The position numbers and the translations under genes were made by a program. This document shows, in pieces, positions 1 through 6,445 of a stretch of 25,109 bases of DNA. Positions within the stretch are counted from its first letter, which is position 1. Every line of letters starts with the position of its first letter. The notes under the pieces are model-generated. The model did no database searches, was not told where the DNA came from, and saw nothing but the letters and a program-made list of their open reading frames with translations. Source of the DNA: a virus; IMG/VR virus record IMGVR_UViG_3300034407_002180, positions 1 to 25,109 of that record. One strand, given 5' to 3'.

Positions 1-474
1 GGTGGGTGGCAAACCGTTATTGACCATTTAAATGATAAAGGCTATAAAGTTGTAATGATTACACAAGAACCTCTAGGGGACAAATGGCATGATTCTAAAA
101 TAGGAGGAACATTAAAAAATGTTATTGATAAAACAGGAGACTTTCCTCTAAGTGAAAGGGCTAATGATTTAATGAATGCAAAATCTTTTATAGGGTTAGG
201 TAGTGGGTTAAGTTGGTTAAGTTGGGCTGTAGGATGCCCTACAACATTAATATCAGGCTTCAGTGAGGCTTACAGTGAATTTGAAGACTGTCAAAGAATA
301 TCCCCACCTAAAGATAAATGTAGTGGGTGTTTTAATGTTACAAGATTAAATGCTGGGGATTGGGAATGGTGTCCTGAACATAAAAATACCTCAAGACATT
401 TTGAATGTACTAAATCTATTCACCCTGAAACCGTAATTGATGCTATAAACCATCAATTAGAAATTACTCCCTGA
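1..474 (+). CDS. BAHT-family O-glycosyltransferase (TibC/Aah heptosyltransferase-like), 5' end missing
   Basis: The frame is open from base 1, so the gene enters from the left and only the last 157 residues are visible. These fit the C-terminal part of the bacterial autotransporter heptosyltransferase family (TibC, Aah): a GWQ..ID.L...GY start, the donor-site segment IGLGSGLSWLSWAVGCP followed by LISGF, and a cysteine cluster (CSGC, then WCPEHK, then FECT) matching the iron-binding cysteine finger known in that family. The family transfers ADP-heptose-type sugars to serines in repeated strand-loop-strand adhesin units. In this window the gene ends 27 bases before a Ser-rich repetitive virion protein, which makes that protein the obvious candidate acceptor (inference). 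The catalytic N-terminal half lies outside the window, so activity and sugar donor cannot be judged. Family assignment is strong; heptose specificity is not established. Confidence 0.82.
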   Translation, partial: GGWQTVIDHLNDKGYKVVMITQEPLGDKWHDSKIGGTLKNVIDKTGDFPLSERANDLMNAKSFIGLGSGLSWLSWAVGCPTTLISGFSEAYSEFEDCQRISPPKDKCSGCFNVTRLNAGDWEWCPEHKNTSRHFECTKSIHPETVIDAINHQLEITP

Positions 475-483
475 TATTTATAA
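473..483 (+). promoter_or_regulatory. Candidate phage promoter element (site 1)
   Basis: GATATTTATAA followed by TAAAAT, 18 bases before the ATG of the fibre gene. It belongs to a seven-member family with the core TTATAA and an A-rich right flank. The element overlaps the stop codon region of the glycosyltransferase gene, so the fibre would head its own transcription unit. Function is inferred from recurrence only. Confidence 0.5.
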
Positions 484-501
484 TAAAATCATAAATAAAT
501 T

Positions 502-1743
502 ATGGCATTATCTTTTACAAATACGGGGGTAGTAACAGGACAACCCGTAGAAACTTTTCAAGTATCCCAGTCGTTTGACGCGTTTACAGGTACAGAAGCT
601 TATAACATTGTAATCTCAGGTTCATTAACCGTTGATGGGAATGTAGACTTAACCAATGGGTTAGTGACAGGTAGTTCATTTACTGGTAGTTTTACTGGTA
701 GTTTTGAAGGTACATCATCATTTACAATATCATCTTCAACGGCAATTTCATCATCATATGCTTTAAGTTCATCAATTTCAAACACAGCATCATATATACA
801 AGGATCAAATGTTGATGGTCCAGTTGCATCTTCACAAGATGCAATTTCATCTTCCTACGCCTTATCTTCTTCATATGCTTTAAGTGCATCTCAAGCAGAG
901 TCATCATCATATTCTCTATCATCATCATACTCAGTAACAGCTTCATACGCCTTAAACGGTGGTGGTGGAGGTTCAAATGTTTGGTTTGATGGGACTACAT
1001 ACATTTCATCATCAGTTCCTGTAAGTTCCTCAGTATTTGAAGGTACAGAGTTTACAGCATCTAATTTTATGGTTACTCCAGTAATACGTAATATAGCTAC
1101 TACATCTGAAATACAATTCAGTGGAACTGATACAATATTTAGAAATAATGGAACTCAAATTGGTAAAATTAGCCCAAATGGTTTAGAAATAGATGGTAAG
1201 CCTATTTCGGCTTCAGGTGTGTTTTTATCAGGAGGTGATATTGTACCTCGTGATACTAGCATTAATGTAGGATTACCACCAAAACCTTTTAATAATATTT
1301 ACCTATCAGAATCATTATATATAAGTGGCTCTACTAATTTCATGACAGCTAGTTATGATAATAATAATTTATTAATTAATGGTAATGCTGTTGTCCAATC
1401 ATCATCTACGGGGTCAATGTACGCTGGAGGGATTATTACTAAAGCTGTTGATCTTAGTGGGAATGTTACACAACCTAACAACTCTAAAGTATTAGTGGGA
1501 GCTGTCAGATTTTTAGCTGGAACTCAAACCACATCAATAACAGCATTTGCCCCTGAATTAATAGCACACGTACAGGGAGTAGATATGTTTATTACAGCTA
1601 CTTATATAGGTTTATCTGCCCCTACTTCAGACATATTCACTAATTTAGACACATCAACTGGAAATATTGCAATGAAAATTACAAACGCACAGGCTTTCGA
1701 CCAAGATGTTTCGTTTATAATAGTATATTTTCCATTTCCATAA
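502..1743 (+). CDS. Ser-rich repetitive fibre-like virion protein
   Basis: A 413-residue protein with three regions. Residues 1-57 look like a virion-attachment segment with short beta-prone stretches. Residues 58-151 are a low-complexity array built on a six-residue period (YALSSS, with F, I or T replacing Y), very rich in Ser, followed by a Gly5 linker at 153-157. Residues 158-413 are a mixed beta-type region, probably the distal or oligomerising domain, ending in a hydrophobic FIIVYFPFP. It has no cysteine and no signal peptide. Position upstream of the tail sheath, together with composition, suggests a tail fibre, whisker or head-decoration protein; the exact site on the virion cannot be told. 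The neighbouring O-glycosyltransferase makes the Ser array a plausible glycan acceptor. The start at 502 follows the A-rich leader ATAAATAAATT, with no Shine-Dalgarno sequence. Confidence 0.6.
   Translation: MALSFTNTGVVTGQPVETFQVSQSFDAFTGTEAYNIVISGSLTVDGNVDLTNGLVTGSSFTGSFTGSFEGTSSFTISSSTAISSSYALSSSISNTASYIQGSNVDGPVASSQDAISSSYALSSSYALSASQAESSSYSLSSSYSVTASYALNGGGGGSNVWFDGTTYISSSVPVSSSVFEGTEFTASNFMVTPVIRNIATTSEIQFSGTDTIFRNNGTQIGKISPNGLEIDGKPISASGVFLSGGDIVPRDTSINVGLPPKPFNNIYLSESLYISGSTNFMTASYDNNNLLINGNAVVQSSSTGSMYAGGIITKAVDLSGNVTQPNNSKVLVGAVRFLAGTQTTSITAFAPELIAHVQGVDMFITATYIGLSAPTSDIFTNLDTSTGNIAMKITNAQAFDQDVSFIIVYFPFP
673..954 (+). repeat. Hexapeptide Ser-rich repeat array in the fibre gene
   Basis: Residues 58-151 repeat about every six residues with the pattern aromatic/aliphatic-A-L-S-S-S. 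Tyr-to-Tyr spacings are 6 or 12 in the second half (116-151); one phase break falls around residues 99-113. At the DNA level this appears as runs of TCATCA and TCTTCATATGCTTTAAG. A six-residue period is typical of beta-helical or beta-stacked fibre shafts. Confidence 0.7.
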
Positions 1744-1764
1744 TAATTTAAATACGTATAATAG

Positions 1765-2013
1765 ATGATCAAAAAGTTAACACAAGAAGAAATTGATAAT
1801 TTAACTAATCTTAAAAAAGGTTATGAAGAATTAACAAAAGTTATAGGTAATACGGAGGTTCAAATTTTAACCCTCGAATTACGAAAAGAACAATTTAAAG
1901 CAAATTTGTTTCAATTTCAACAGGATGAAGCAAAATTAGCTAAAGAATTAGAAGATAAGTATGGAAATGGATCAATTTCATTAGAAAAAGGCGAATTTCT
2001 TCCAAACGATTAA
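1765..2013 (+). CDS. Small coiled-coil protein of unknown function
   Basis: An 82-residue, highly charged protein predicted to be almost wholly helical: residues 1-65 show regular spacing of Leu/Ile/Val among Lys and Glu, giving a coiled coil. It then ends in a Gly-containing tail with the pattern KYGNGSISLEKGEF. Small proteins of this shape are common in tail gene blocks of T4-like marine phages, but I know no assigned function. It sits 21 bases after the fibre gene and 53 bases before the sheath gene, with no promoter element of its own, so it is probably co-transcribed with the fibre. It could be an assembly chaperone for the fibre or a minor virion part; the sequence does not decide between them. 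Confidence 0.65.
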   Translation: MIKKLTQEEIDNLTNLKKGYEELTKVIGNTEVQILTLELRKEQFKANLFQFQQDEAKLAKELEDKYGNGSISLEKGEFLPND

Positions 2014-2031
2014 ATTTTTGACAAAAACTCA

Positions 2032-2042
2032 TATATTTATTA
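2032..2042 (+). promoter_or_regulatory. Candidate phage promoter element (site 2)
   Basis: TATATTTATTA followed by TCAAAATAA, 24 bases before the sheath ATG. It is the most diverged of the seven sites (TTATTA rather than TTATAA). A TTGACA lies at 2018-2023, but it is too close to form a standard -35/-10 pair. Confidence 0.45.
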
Positions 2043-2066
2043 TCAAAATAAAACAACTACAATAAC

Positions 2067-4643
2067 ATGGCAGAAACATTAATTTCCCCAGGAGTATTAG
2101 CAAGAGAGAACGATCAGTCTCAAATAACTTCTCAACCCATTCAAGCAGGAGCTGCTTTAGTAGGTCCTACAGTAAAAGGTCAAGTTGGTATACCAAAGCT
2201 TATAACTACCTATAGTGAGTATCAAGCAACATTTGGTACTACTTTTGACAGTGGTTCGGATGAATACACATTTTTAACTTCGATTTCAGCTTATAACTAC
2301 TTCCAAAATGGAGGTAATACTTTGCTAGTAACAAGAGTTGCTTCTGGAAACTTTACAGCAGCAGATTCTTCAGTAATATACAACGACCAAGAAAGCGGTG
2401 CTGTAGTTACTGGAACTAATTTATTAGGTTCTTTTACTAGTGGAGGAGAAGGAGGTACTGCCGGTACTTTTACTGGTGAAGCAACTACCACTTCCGGTGG
2501 AGGTACAGGAATTACTTTAGATGTTACAACTTCAAATTCAAATGGAAAATTAGTAGTAACAGCTGATGATTTACTTTCAGAAATAACAACCAACCCAGTA
2601 AATGCAGGAGCTGCTACTTATACAGGAGTTGCTTTAACGGGTGGTACTGGAACAGGTGCTGTAGCTACAGTAGTAGTAACAGGAACAACTGCTCCAACTA
2701 TAACAGGTATAACAGTTACATCAACTGGATCAGGATTTATAGCAACAGATGTTTTAGCAATAGCAGCTGGAGCTTTAGGAACAGGACAATTAATAACTGG
2801 AGATGACATTTTATCAGAAACAGCAGCAACCGCAATCGGAAACGTTACAGGTCCCTTTACAGTAGCTCAAACCTCTACTTCAGGTGTAGGTGCAGGAGCA
2901 ACACTTACCATAACAGGTGATGGTGCAAATGCTTTATCAGCAGTAGCCGTAGCATCAATTGGTACTGGGTACGTTTTAAATGATACAATTACAATCACCT
3001 CAGCAGATTTAATAACAGCAGGGTTTACAGGCGCAACTGCAGATTTAGTAGTAACAGTTTCAGCTGCAATGTTACAAAATTCAACAGCAGCAGCTATTAC
3101 ATTAGTTTCAACAAACCTATTTATTGAACCAACAGCAATTTCAACAGTGGGTGTAGGTGCCGGATACGCAGTAGGTGATACACTTACAGTAGCATTAACT
3201 GATATAGGAAGCCCATCAGCAGATTTAGTATTAACTTTAGTTGATGCCGATATTGTAGATGCAAATGCTTTTACATTAGAAACAATTGGACAAGGTATTA
3301 TTATGAATAGTACAGGAGCTGAAAATTCTCAAGGTGCTTTAACAAATGGAACATCAGATAACCTCAGATGGGAAATTTCATCACCAGATACAGGTTCAGG
3401 TACATTTAGTGTAATTATAAGACAAGGTAATGATACAACAAGAGCAAAATCAGTTGTTGAATCATTTAATAATGTGTCATTAGATCCTAAAGCATCAAAT
3501 TACATATCTAGAATAATTGGTGATCAAACACAAGTATTAAGAGGAGCTGGAACAGCTGATCCATATTTACAAACATCTGGATCTTATCCAAATGCTTCAA
3601 GGTACGTAAGAGTAAAATCAGTAGCATATAAAACACCAGATTATTTTGATAATAGTGGAAATGCAAAAAGTCAATATACAGCATCAATCCCAGTTGCAGC
3701 ATCCGGTACATTTGGAGATGCATTAGGAACAATTTTAACAGGAACTGGAAAGTACTATGAAAATATTGATGGTAGTGATTCACAAGGGTTAGTAGGTACT
3801 GATTACACAGATACATTTAACTTATTAGCAAATAAAGATGATTATAGATATAACCTTATATCAGCACCTGGTTTATACCAATCAGATTACAGTTCAGTAT
3901 TGAATACCTTAGTAGCAAATACAGAAAATAGAGGAGACAATATTGTAATTTTAGATCTTGAAGCTTATGATTCATCAATTACGGCCGCTGTAGGAACAGC
4001 TGCAAGTAAAGATTCATCATATGCCGCTTCATATTGGCCTTGGTGTATGGTTACAGATCCAGATTCAGGACAAAGAGTTTGGGTTCCAGGTGGAACTTTA
4101 ATACCAGGAGTTTATGCTGCAAATGATAGAACAGCAGAAGCATGGTTTGCACCAGCAGGTATTAATAGAGGTGGATTAGGTCAAGTAGTTCAAGCAGAAA
4201 GAAAATTAACTCAAGCTAACAGAGATTCATTATATCAAGGTAAAGTTAATCCAATCGCAACCTTCCCAGGAAGAGGAGTAGTAGTATTTGGACAGAAAAC
4301 ATTACAAACACAAGCAAGTGCTTTAGATAGAGTAAATGTTAGAAGATTGCTAATTTCACTTAAAAACTATATTTCACAAGTAGCAGATAATTTAGTATTC
4401 GAACAAAACACAGCAGCAACAAGAAACATATTCTTAGCTAACGTCAACCCATATTTAGAATCAGTACAACAAAGACAAGGTTTATACGCGTTTAAAGTTG
4501 TTATGAATGAGTCAAACAATGGTCCCGACGTAGTTGATAGAAATGAATTGAGAGGTGCTATATACGTTCAACCAACAAAAACAGCAGAATTTGTTTACCT
4601 AGATTTCAACATTCTCCCAACAGGAGCTGAATTCCCGGCATAA
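2067..4643 (+). CDS. gp18: Tail sheath protein (gp18-like)
   Basis: The contractile sheath subunit that polymerises around the tail tube and shortens on infection. It has 858 residues against 659 in T4 gp18. The N-terminus (SPGVLARENDQS, then GPTVKGQVG and FGTTF) and the C-terminal third (residues about 640-858: W.PGG..PGVYA..DR, GG.GQV, NPIATFPGRGVVVFGQKT, INVRR-type VNVRRLLISLKNYI, YVQPTKTAEFVYLDFNI) match the phage sheath family. Extra length comes from a Gly/Ala/Thr-rich insertion at about residues 120-405, with three GxGY/F...D.(L/I)(T/A) repeats. The insertion probably forms surface domains on the outside of the sheath. It is preceded by a candidate promoter and followed directly by the tube gene, the normal T4-like order. 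Confidence 0.95.
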   Translation: MAETLISPGVLARENDQSQITSQPIQAGAALVGPTVKGQVGIPKLITTYSEYQATFGTTFDSGSDEYTFLTSISAYNYFQNGGNTLLVTRVASGNFTAADSSVIYNDQESGAVVTGTNLLGSFTSGGEGGTAGTFTGEATTTSGGGTGITLDVTTSNSNGKLVVTADDLLSEITTNPVNAGAATYTGVALTGGTGTGAVATVVVTGTTAPTITGITVTSTGSGFIATDVLAIAAGALGTGQLITGDDILSETAATAIGNVTGPFTVAQTSTSGVGAGATLTITGDGANALSAVAVASIGTGYVLNDTITITSADLITAGFTGATADLVVTVSAAMLQNSTAAAITLVSTNLFIEPTAISTVGVGAGYAVGDTLTVALTDIGSPSADLVLTLVDADIVDANAFTLETIGQGIIMNSTGAENSQGALTNGTSDNLRWEISSPDTGSGTFSVIIRQGNDTTRAKSVVESFNNVSLDPKASNYISRIIGDQTQVLRGAGTADPYLQTSGSYPNASRYVRVKSVAYKTPDYFDNSGNAKSQYTASIPVAASGTFGDALGTILTGTGKYYENIDGSDSQGLVGTDYTDTFNLLANKDDYRYNLISAPGLYQSDYSSVLNTLVANTENRGDNIVILDLEAYDSSITAAVGTAASKDSSYAASYWPWCMVTDPDSGQRVWVPGGTLIPGVYAANDRTAEAWFAPAGINRGGLGQVVQAERKLTQANRDSLYQGKVNPIATFPGRGVVVFGQKTLQTQASALDRVNVRRLLISLKNYISQVADNLVFEQNTAATRNIFLANVNPYLESVQQRQGLYAFKVVMNESNNGPDVVDRNELRGAIYVQPTKTAEFVYLDFNILPTGAEFPA
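2727..3194 (+). repeat. Three GxGY...D repeats in the sheath insertion
   Basis: Units begin at 2727 (GSGFIATDVLAI), 2961 (GTGYVLNDTITI) and 3156 (GAGYAVGDTLTV). Spacings of 234 and 195 bases indicate repeated small beta domains of about 65-78 residues, each closing with a similar turn and strand. All three are in the sheath reading frame. Confidence 0.7.
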
Positions 4644-4657
4644 AAATAAAATTAGGC

Positions 4658-4668
4658 AATATTTATAA
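4658..4668 (+). promoter_or_regulatory. Candidate phage promoter element (site 3)
   Basis: AATATTTATAA followed by CCGAATAAA, 28 bases before the tail tube ATG. The 11-base core is identical to sites 5 and 6. It lies in the 53-base gap between the sheath and tube genes, so the tube, needed in very high copy, could have its own transcript ending at the hairpin at 5208-5237. Confidence 0.55.
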
Positions 4669-4696
4669 CCGAATAAAAAATAAAACATAATATAAA

Positions 4697-5185
4697 ATGG
4701 CAGTATTAGATCCAAACGAAATATTTTTCACAGCATTTGAACCAAAACAAGCAAATAGGTTTATAATGTATGTAGACGGGATTCCATCATATATCATTAA
4801 AGGTATAAGTGGATTAGGTTTCTCACAAGATGAAATTAAATTGAACCACATTAACACCTACCGTAAAGTAAAAGGTAAGTTAGCATGGAACGATATCACA
4901 ATGCAATTGTTTGATCCTATCACCCCATCTGGAGCACAAGCTGTAATGGAGTGGGTACGTTTGCATCATGAATCTGTAACAGGTAGAGATGGATATAGTG
5001 ATTTCTATAAAAAAGATTTAACTATTGACGTATTAGGTCCTGTAGGTGATGTAGTATCAGAATGGATTATTAAAGGAGCATTTATTAAAGATGCATCGTT
5101 CGCTGATATGAACTGGGATACCGATAACGAAGCCCAGAATATCGATTTAACAATCGGAATGGATTATTGTGTTTTAAATTTCTAA
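4697..5185 (+). CDS. gp19: Tail tube protein (gp19-like)
   Basis: A 162-residue protein matching T4 gp19 in length (163) and family (phage T4 gp19-type tail tube). It forms stacked hexameric rings inside the sheath, through which DNA passes. Recognisable parts are the N-terminal DPNEIFFTAFEPKQANRF.(M/V)YVDGIP, the TYRKVKGKLAWNDI strand, the EWVRLHHESVTGRDGYSDFY helix and the C-terminal half LTIDVLGPVGDVVSEW..KGAF. There is no insertion or truncation. The gene is bracketed by a candidate promoter and a strong terminator hairpin, which would allow high separate expression. Confidence 0.95.
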   Translation: MAVLDPNEIFFTAFEPKQANRFIMYVDGIPSYIIKGISGLGFSQDEIKLNHINTYRKVKGKLAWNDITMQLFDPITPSGAQAVMEWVRLHHESVTGRDGYSDFYKKDLTIDVLGPVGDVVSEWIIKGAFIKDASFADMNWDTDNEAQNIDLTIGMDYCVLNF

Positions 5186-5207
5186 GAAAAAGGAAAATTA
5201 TTTTTAA

Positions 5208-5237
5208 GGAGAGCTTGGCTAACGTCAAGCTCTTTCT
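5208..5237 (+). terminator. Factor-independent terminator after the tail tube gene
   Basis: The stem AGAGCTTG (5210-5217) pairs perfectly with CAAGCTCT (5226-5233), extendable by two G-U pairs; the loop is GCTAACGT. A T-rich tract (TTTCTTAT) follows. It sits 23 bases after the tube stop codon and is the clearest terminator in the window. Confidence 0.85.
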
Positions 5238-5267
5238 TATATTCAATATGTATTACATGACAACAAA

Positions 5268-5283
5268 GTTATAATTAAATAAA
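5268..5283 (+). promoter_or_regulatory. Candidate phage promoter element (site 4)
   Basis: GTTATAATTAAATAAA, sharing the TTATAA core and A-rich right flank with the other sites, 6 bases before the gp26-like ATG. It lies between the terminator at 5208-5237 and the next gene, a position where a new start is expected. The left part (AAAG instead of ATAT) differs from the other virion-block sites. Confidence 0.4.
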
Positions 5284-5289
5284 ATTTAT

Positions 5290-6090
5290 ATGAGTGAATT
5301 AAAACCAAGTGTAGAAGGTTTACAACCCCCCACAACTTTAAAAGAAGAACCAACATACAACTTTCCTGTTGAAACTGTTGAACTTCCATCTAAAGGTTTA
5401 GTATACCCTGAATCATCCCCTTTATCCGAAGGTAAGATTATTATGAAGTATATGACAGCCAAAGAAGAAGACATTATTACCAATCAAAACTACATCTCAA
5501 AAGGAACAGCTATTGATCATTTACTACAAGCCCTAATCGTAACTCCTGGAGTTAAAGAAAGTGACTTGATTGTGGGTGATAAGAATGCTATATTAATAGC
5601 AGCTAGAGTTTTAGGATATGGTGCCAATTATAAATTCGAGTATATGGGTGATACTGTTGAAGTAGACTTATCTAGTTTAGAAAATAAAGACATAGATTAC
5701 AGCTTATTAGAAGGTAGAACTAATGAGTTTGAGTTTACTCTCCCTCACACACAAACACCAATTACTTTTAGAATTTTAACTGGAAAGATTGAGCAAGCAA
5801 TTAATTCAGAATTAAAGGGTCAAGCAAAAATCAACAAAAATGCATCTAAAGAAATGTCAACAAGAATGATGTATCTTATTATGTCAGTTAATGGGGATTC
5901 AGAAAGAAAAACCGTTAGAGATTTTGTAAACAATAGTTTACTAGCTAGAGATGCTAAAGCTTTAAGAGATCACATAGCAAAATTCCAACCGGATGTAGCT
6001 ATGAAATTTGATTGGGAAGACTATGATGGCACTCTCGTTGAGAGAGAAATACCTATTACTTCAGGGTTTTTTTTCCCTGACCCCGAGTGA
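5290..6090 (+). CDS. gp26-like baseplate hub assembly protein / tail-assembly chaperone
   Basis: A 266-residue protein resembling the T4 gp26-type baseplate family found across T4-like marine phages: VELPSKGLVYP near residue 35, IIMKYMTAKEEDIIT near 57, then the KGTAIDHLLQALIV and VGDKNAILIAARVLGYG helices, and a C-terminal part with FEFTLPHTQTPITFRILTGK. Its place between the tail tube and the tape measure gene is that of the lambda G/GT-type chaperones. The last codons run through a T8 tract (6067-6074), and the stop at 6088-6090 lies inside the next frame. The two products are therefore probably a short form and a frameshifted long form (inference). It has its own candidate promoter and lies downstream of the terminator. 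Confidence 0.75.
   Translation: MSELKPSVEGLQPPTTLKEEPTYNFPVETVELPSKGLVYPESSPLSEGKIIMKYMTAKEEDIITNQNYISKGTAIDHLLQALIVTPGVKESDLIVGDKNAILIAARVLGYGANYKFEYMGDTVEVDLSSLENKDIDYSLLEGRTNEFEFTLPHTQTPITFRILTGKIEQAINSELKGQAKINKNASKEMSTRMMYLIMSVNGDSERKTVRDFVNNSLLARDAKALRDHIAKFQPDVAMKFDWEDYDGTLVEREIPITSGFFFPDPE
6061..6080 (+). promoter_or_regulatory. Candidate frameshift site: T8 run inside an inverted repeat
   Basis: TCAGGG, eight T residues and CCCTGA form a perfect 6-base inverted repeat with the homopolymer as its loop. Zero-frame codons are GGG TTT TTT TTC CCT. A +1 or -2 slip (or loss of one U in the transcript) moves reading into the frame ending at 6403; gain of one U would stop at once at TGA. 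Confidence 0.5.
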
Positions 6091-6403
6091 GGCTAGGGAT
6101 TATAGGGTAAATCTATTTTCACAAATACACGATATAATATTTCATGGTAATGGTGGATTTGATTATATGACAGTGTATAATATGCCTTTATGGCTACGAA
6201 AGTTTACATTTAATAAAATTAACGCTTACTTTGATGAGCAAAATAAAGAAAAGTCAGGAACGACGACAAATGACTTAAACGAAGCTAGAAGTATTTTACA
6301 AAAAGCTGGAAGACAGGGTGGTCCTTCACCTCAACAATCAAAAACTTCTAACCCATCCGTAAAAGTCCCTGATTTTGTTACTAGTACTAGAAAGACATCA
6401 TAA
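6062..6403 (+). CDS. Overlapping second frame: C-terminal extension of the chaperone (or gp51-like protein)
   Basis: This frame is open from an ATG at 6008, but its recognisable protein begins only after the T8 run: SLTPSEARDYRVNLFSQIHD, then the GGFDYMTVYNMPLWLRKF segment, typical of C-terminal chaperone or gp51-type domains in T4-like phages, then a polar tail ending KTS. The feature is drawn from the slippery site. Upstream residues in this frame (6008-6061) only mirror the overlapping gp26-like gene. I see no leader resembling the other starts near 6008. A +1/-2 shift would give a fusion of about 370 residues (261 + 109). If instead translated alone from 6008 it would be 131 residues. The stop codon lies inside the hairpin at 6390-6417. 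Confidence 0.6.
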   Translation, partial: QGFFSLTPSEARDYRVNLFSQIHDIIFHGNGGFDYMTVYNMPLWLRKFTFNKINAYFDEQNKEKSGTTTNDLNEARSILQKAGRQGGPSPQQSKTSNPSVKVPDFVTSTRKTS

Positions 6404-6417
6404 AAATGGTGTCTTTC
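6390..6417 (+). terminator. Long hairpin at the chaperone gene end
   Basis: GAAAGACATCAT (6390-6401) pairs with ATGGTGTCTTTC (6406-6417) over 12 base pairs with one T-G wobble and an AAAA loop. The stop codon TAA lies at 6401-6403. No clean T tract follows, so it may be a weak terminator or an RNA-processing/stabilising element. The next promoter element begins at the very next base. Confidence 0.6.
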
Positions 6418-6428
6418 AATATTTATAA
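6418..6428 (+). promoter_or_regulatory. Candidate phage promoter element (site 5)
   Basis: AATATTTATAA followed by CAAAATAAC, 17 bases before the tape measure ATG. It abuts the hairpin at 6390-6417, a terminator-then-promoter arrangement. The core is identical to sites 3 and 6. Confidence 0.55.
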
Positions 6429-6445
6429 CAAAATAACATCTATAG

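Noticed and set aside
673-954. Direct repeats that could suggest a CRISPR array
   Set aside because: The repeats are short, in frame and without regular unique spacers; they encode the Ser-rich hexapeptide array.
722-976. Antisense open frame rich in Met/Leu/His
   Set aside because: It is a shadow of the TCA/TCT codon repeats on the plus strand, with no leader or family resemblance.
2018-2043. Sigma-70-type promoter TTGACA...TATTAT before the sheath gene
   Set aside because: Spacing is only 14 bases, and other sites of the family have no -35 match.
6008-6061. Independent start of the second chaperone frame at ATG 6008 or 6026
   Set aside because: Residues before the T8 run only mirror the overlapping gene, and I see no A-rich leader like the other starts. 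I kept this as a less likely alternative to frameshifting.
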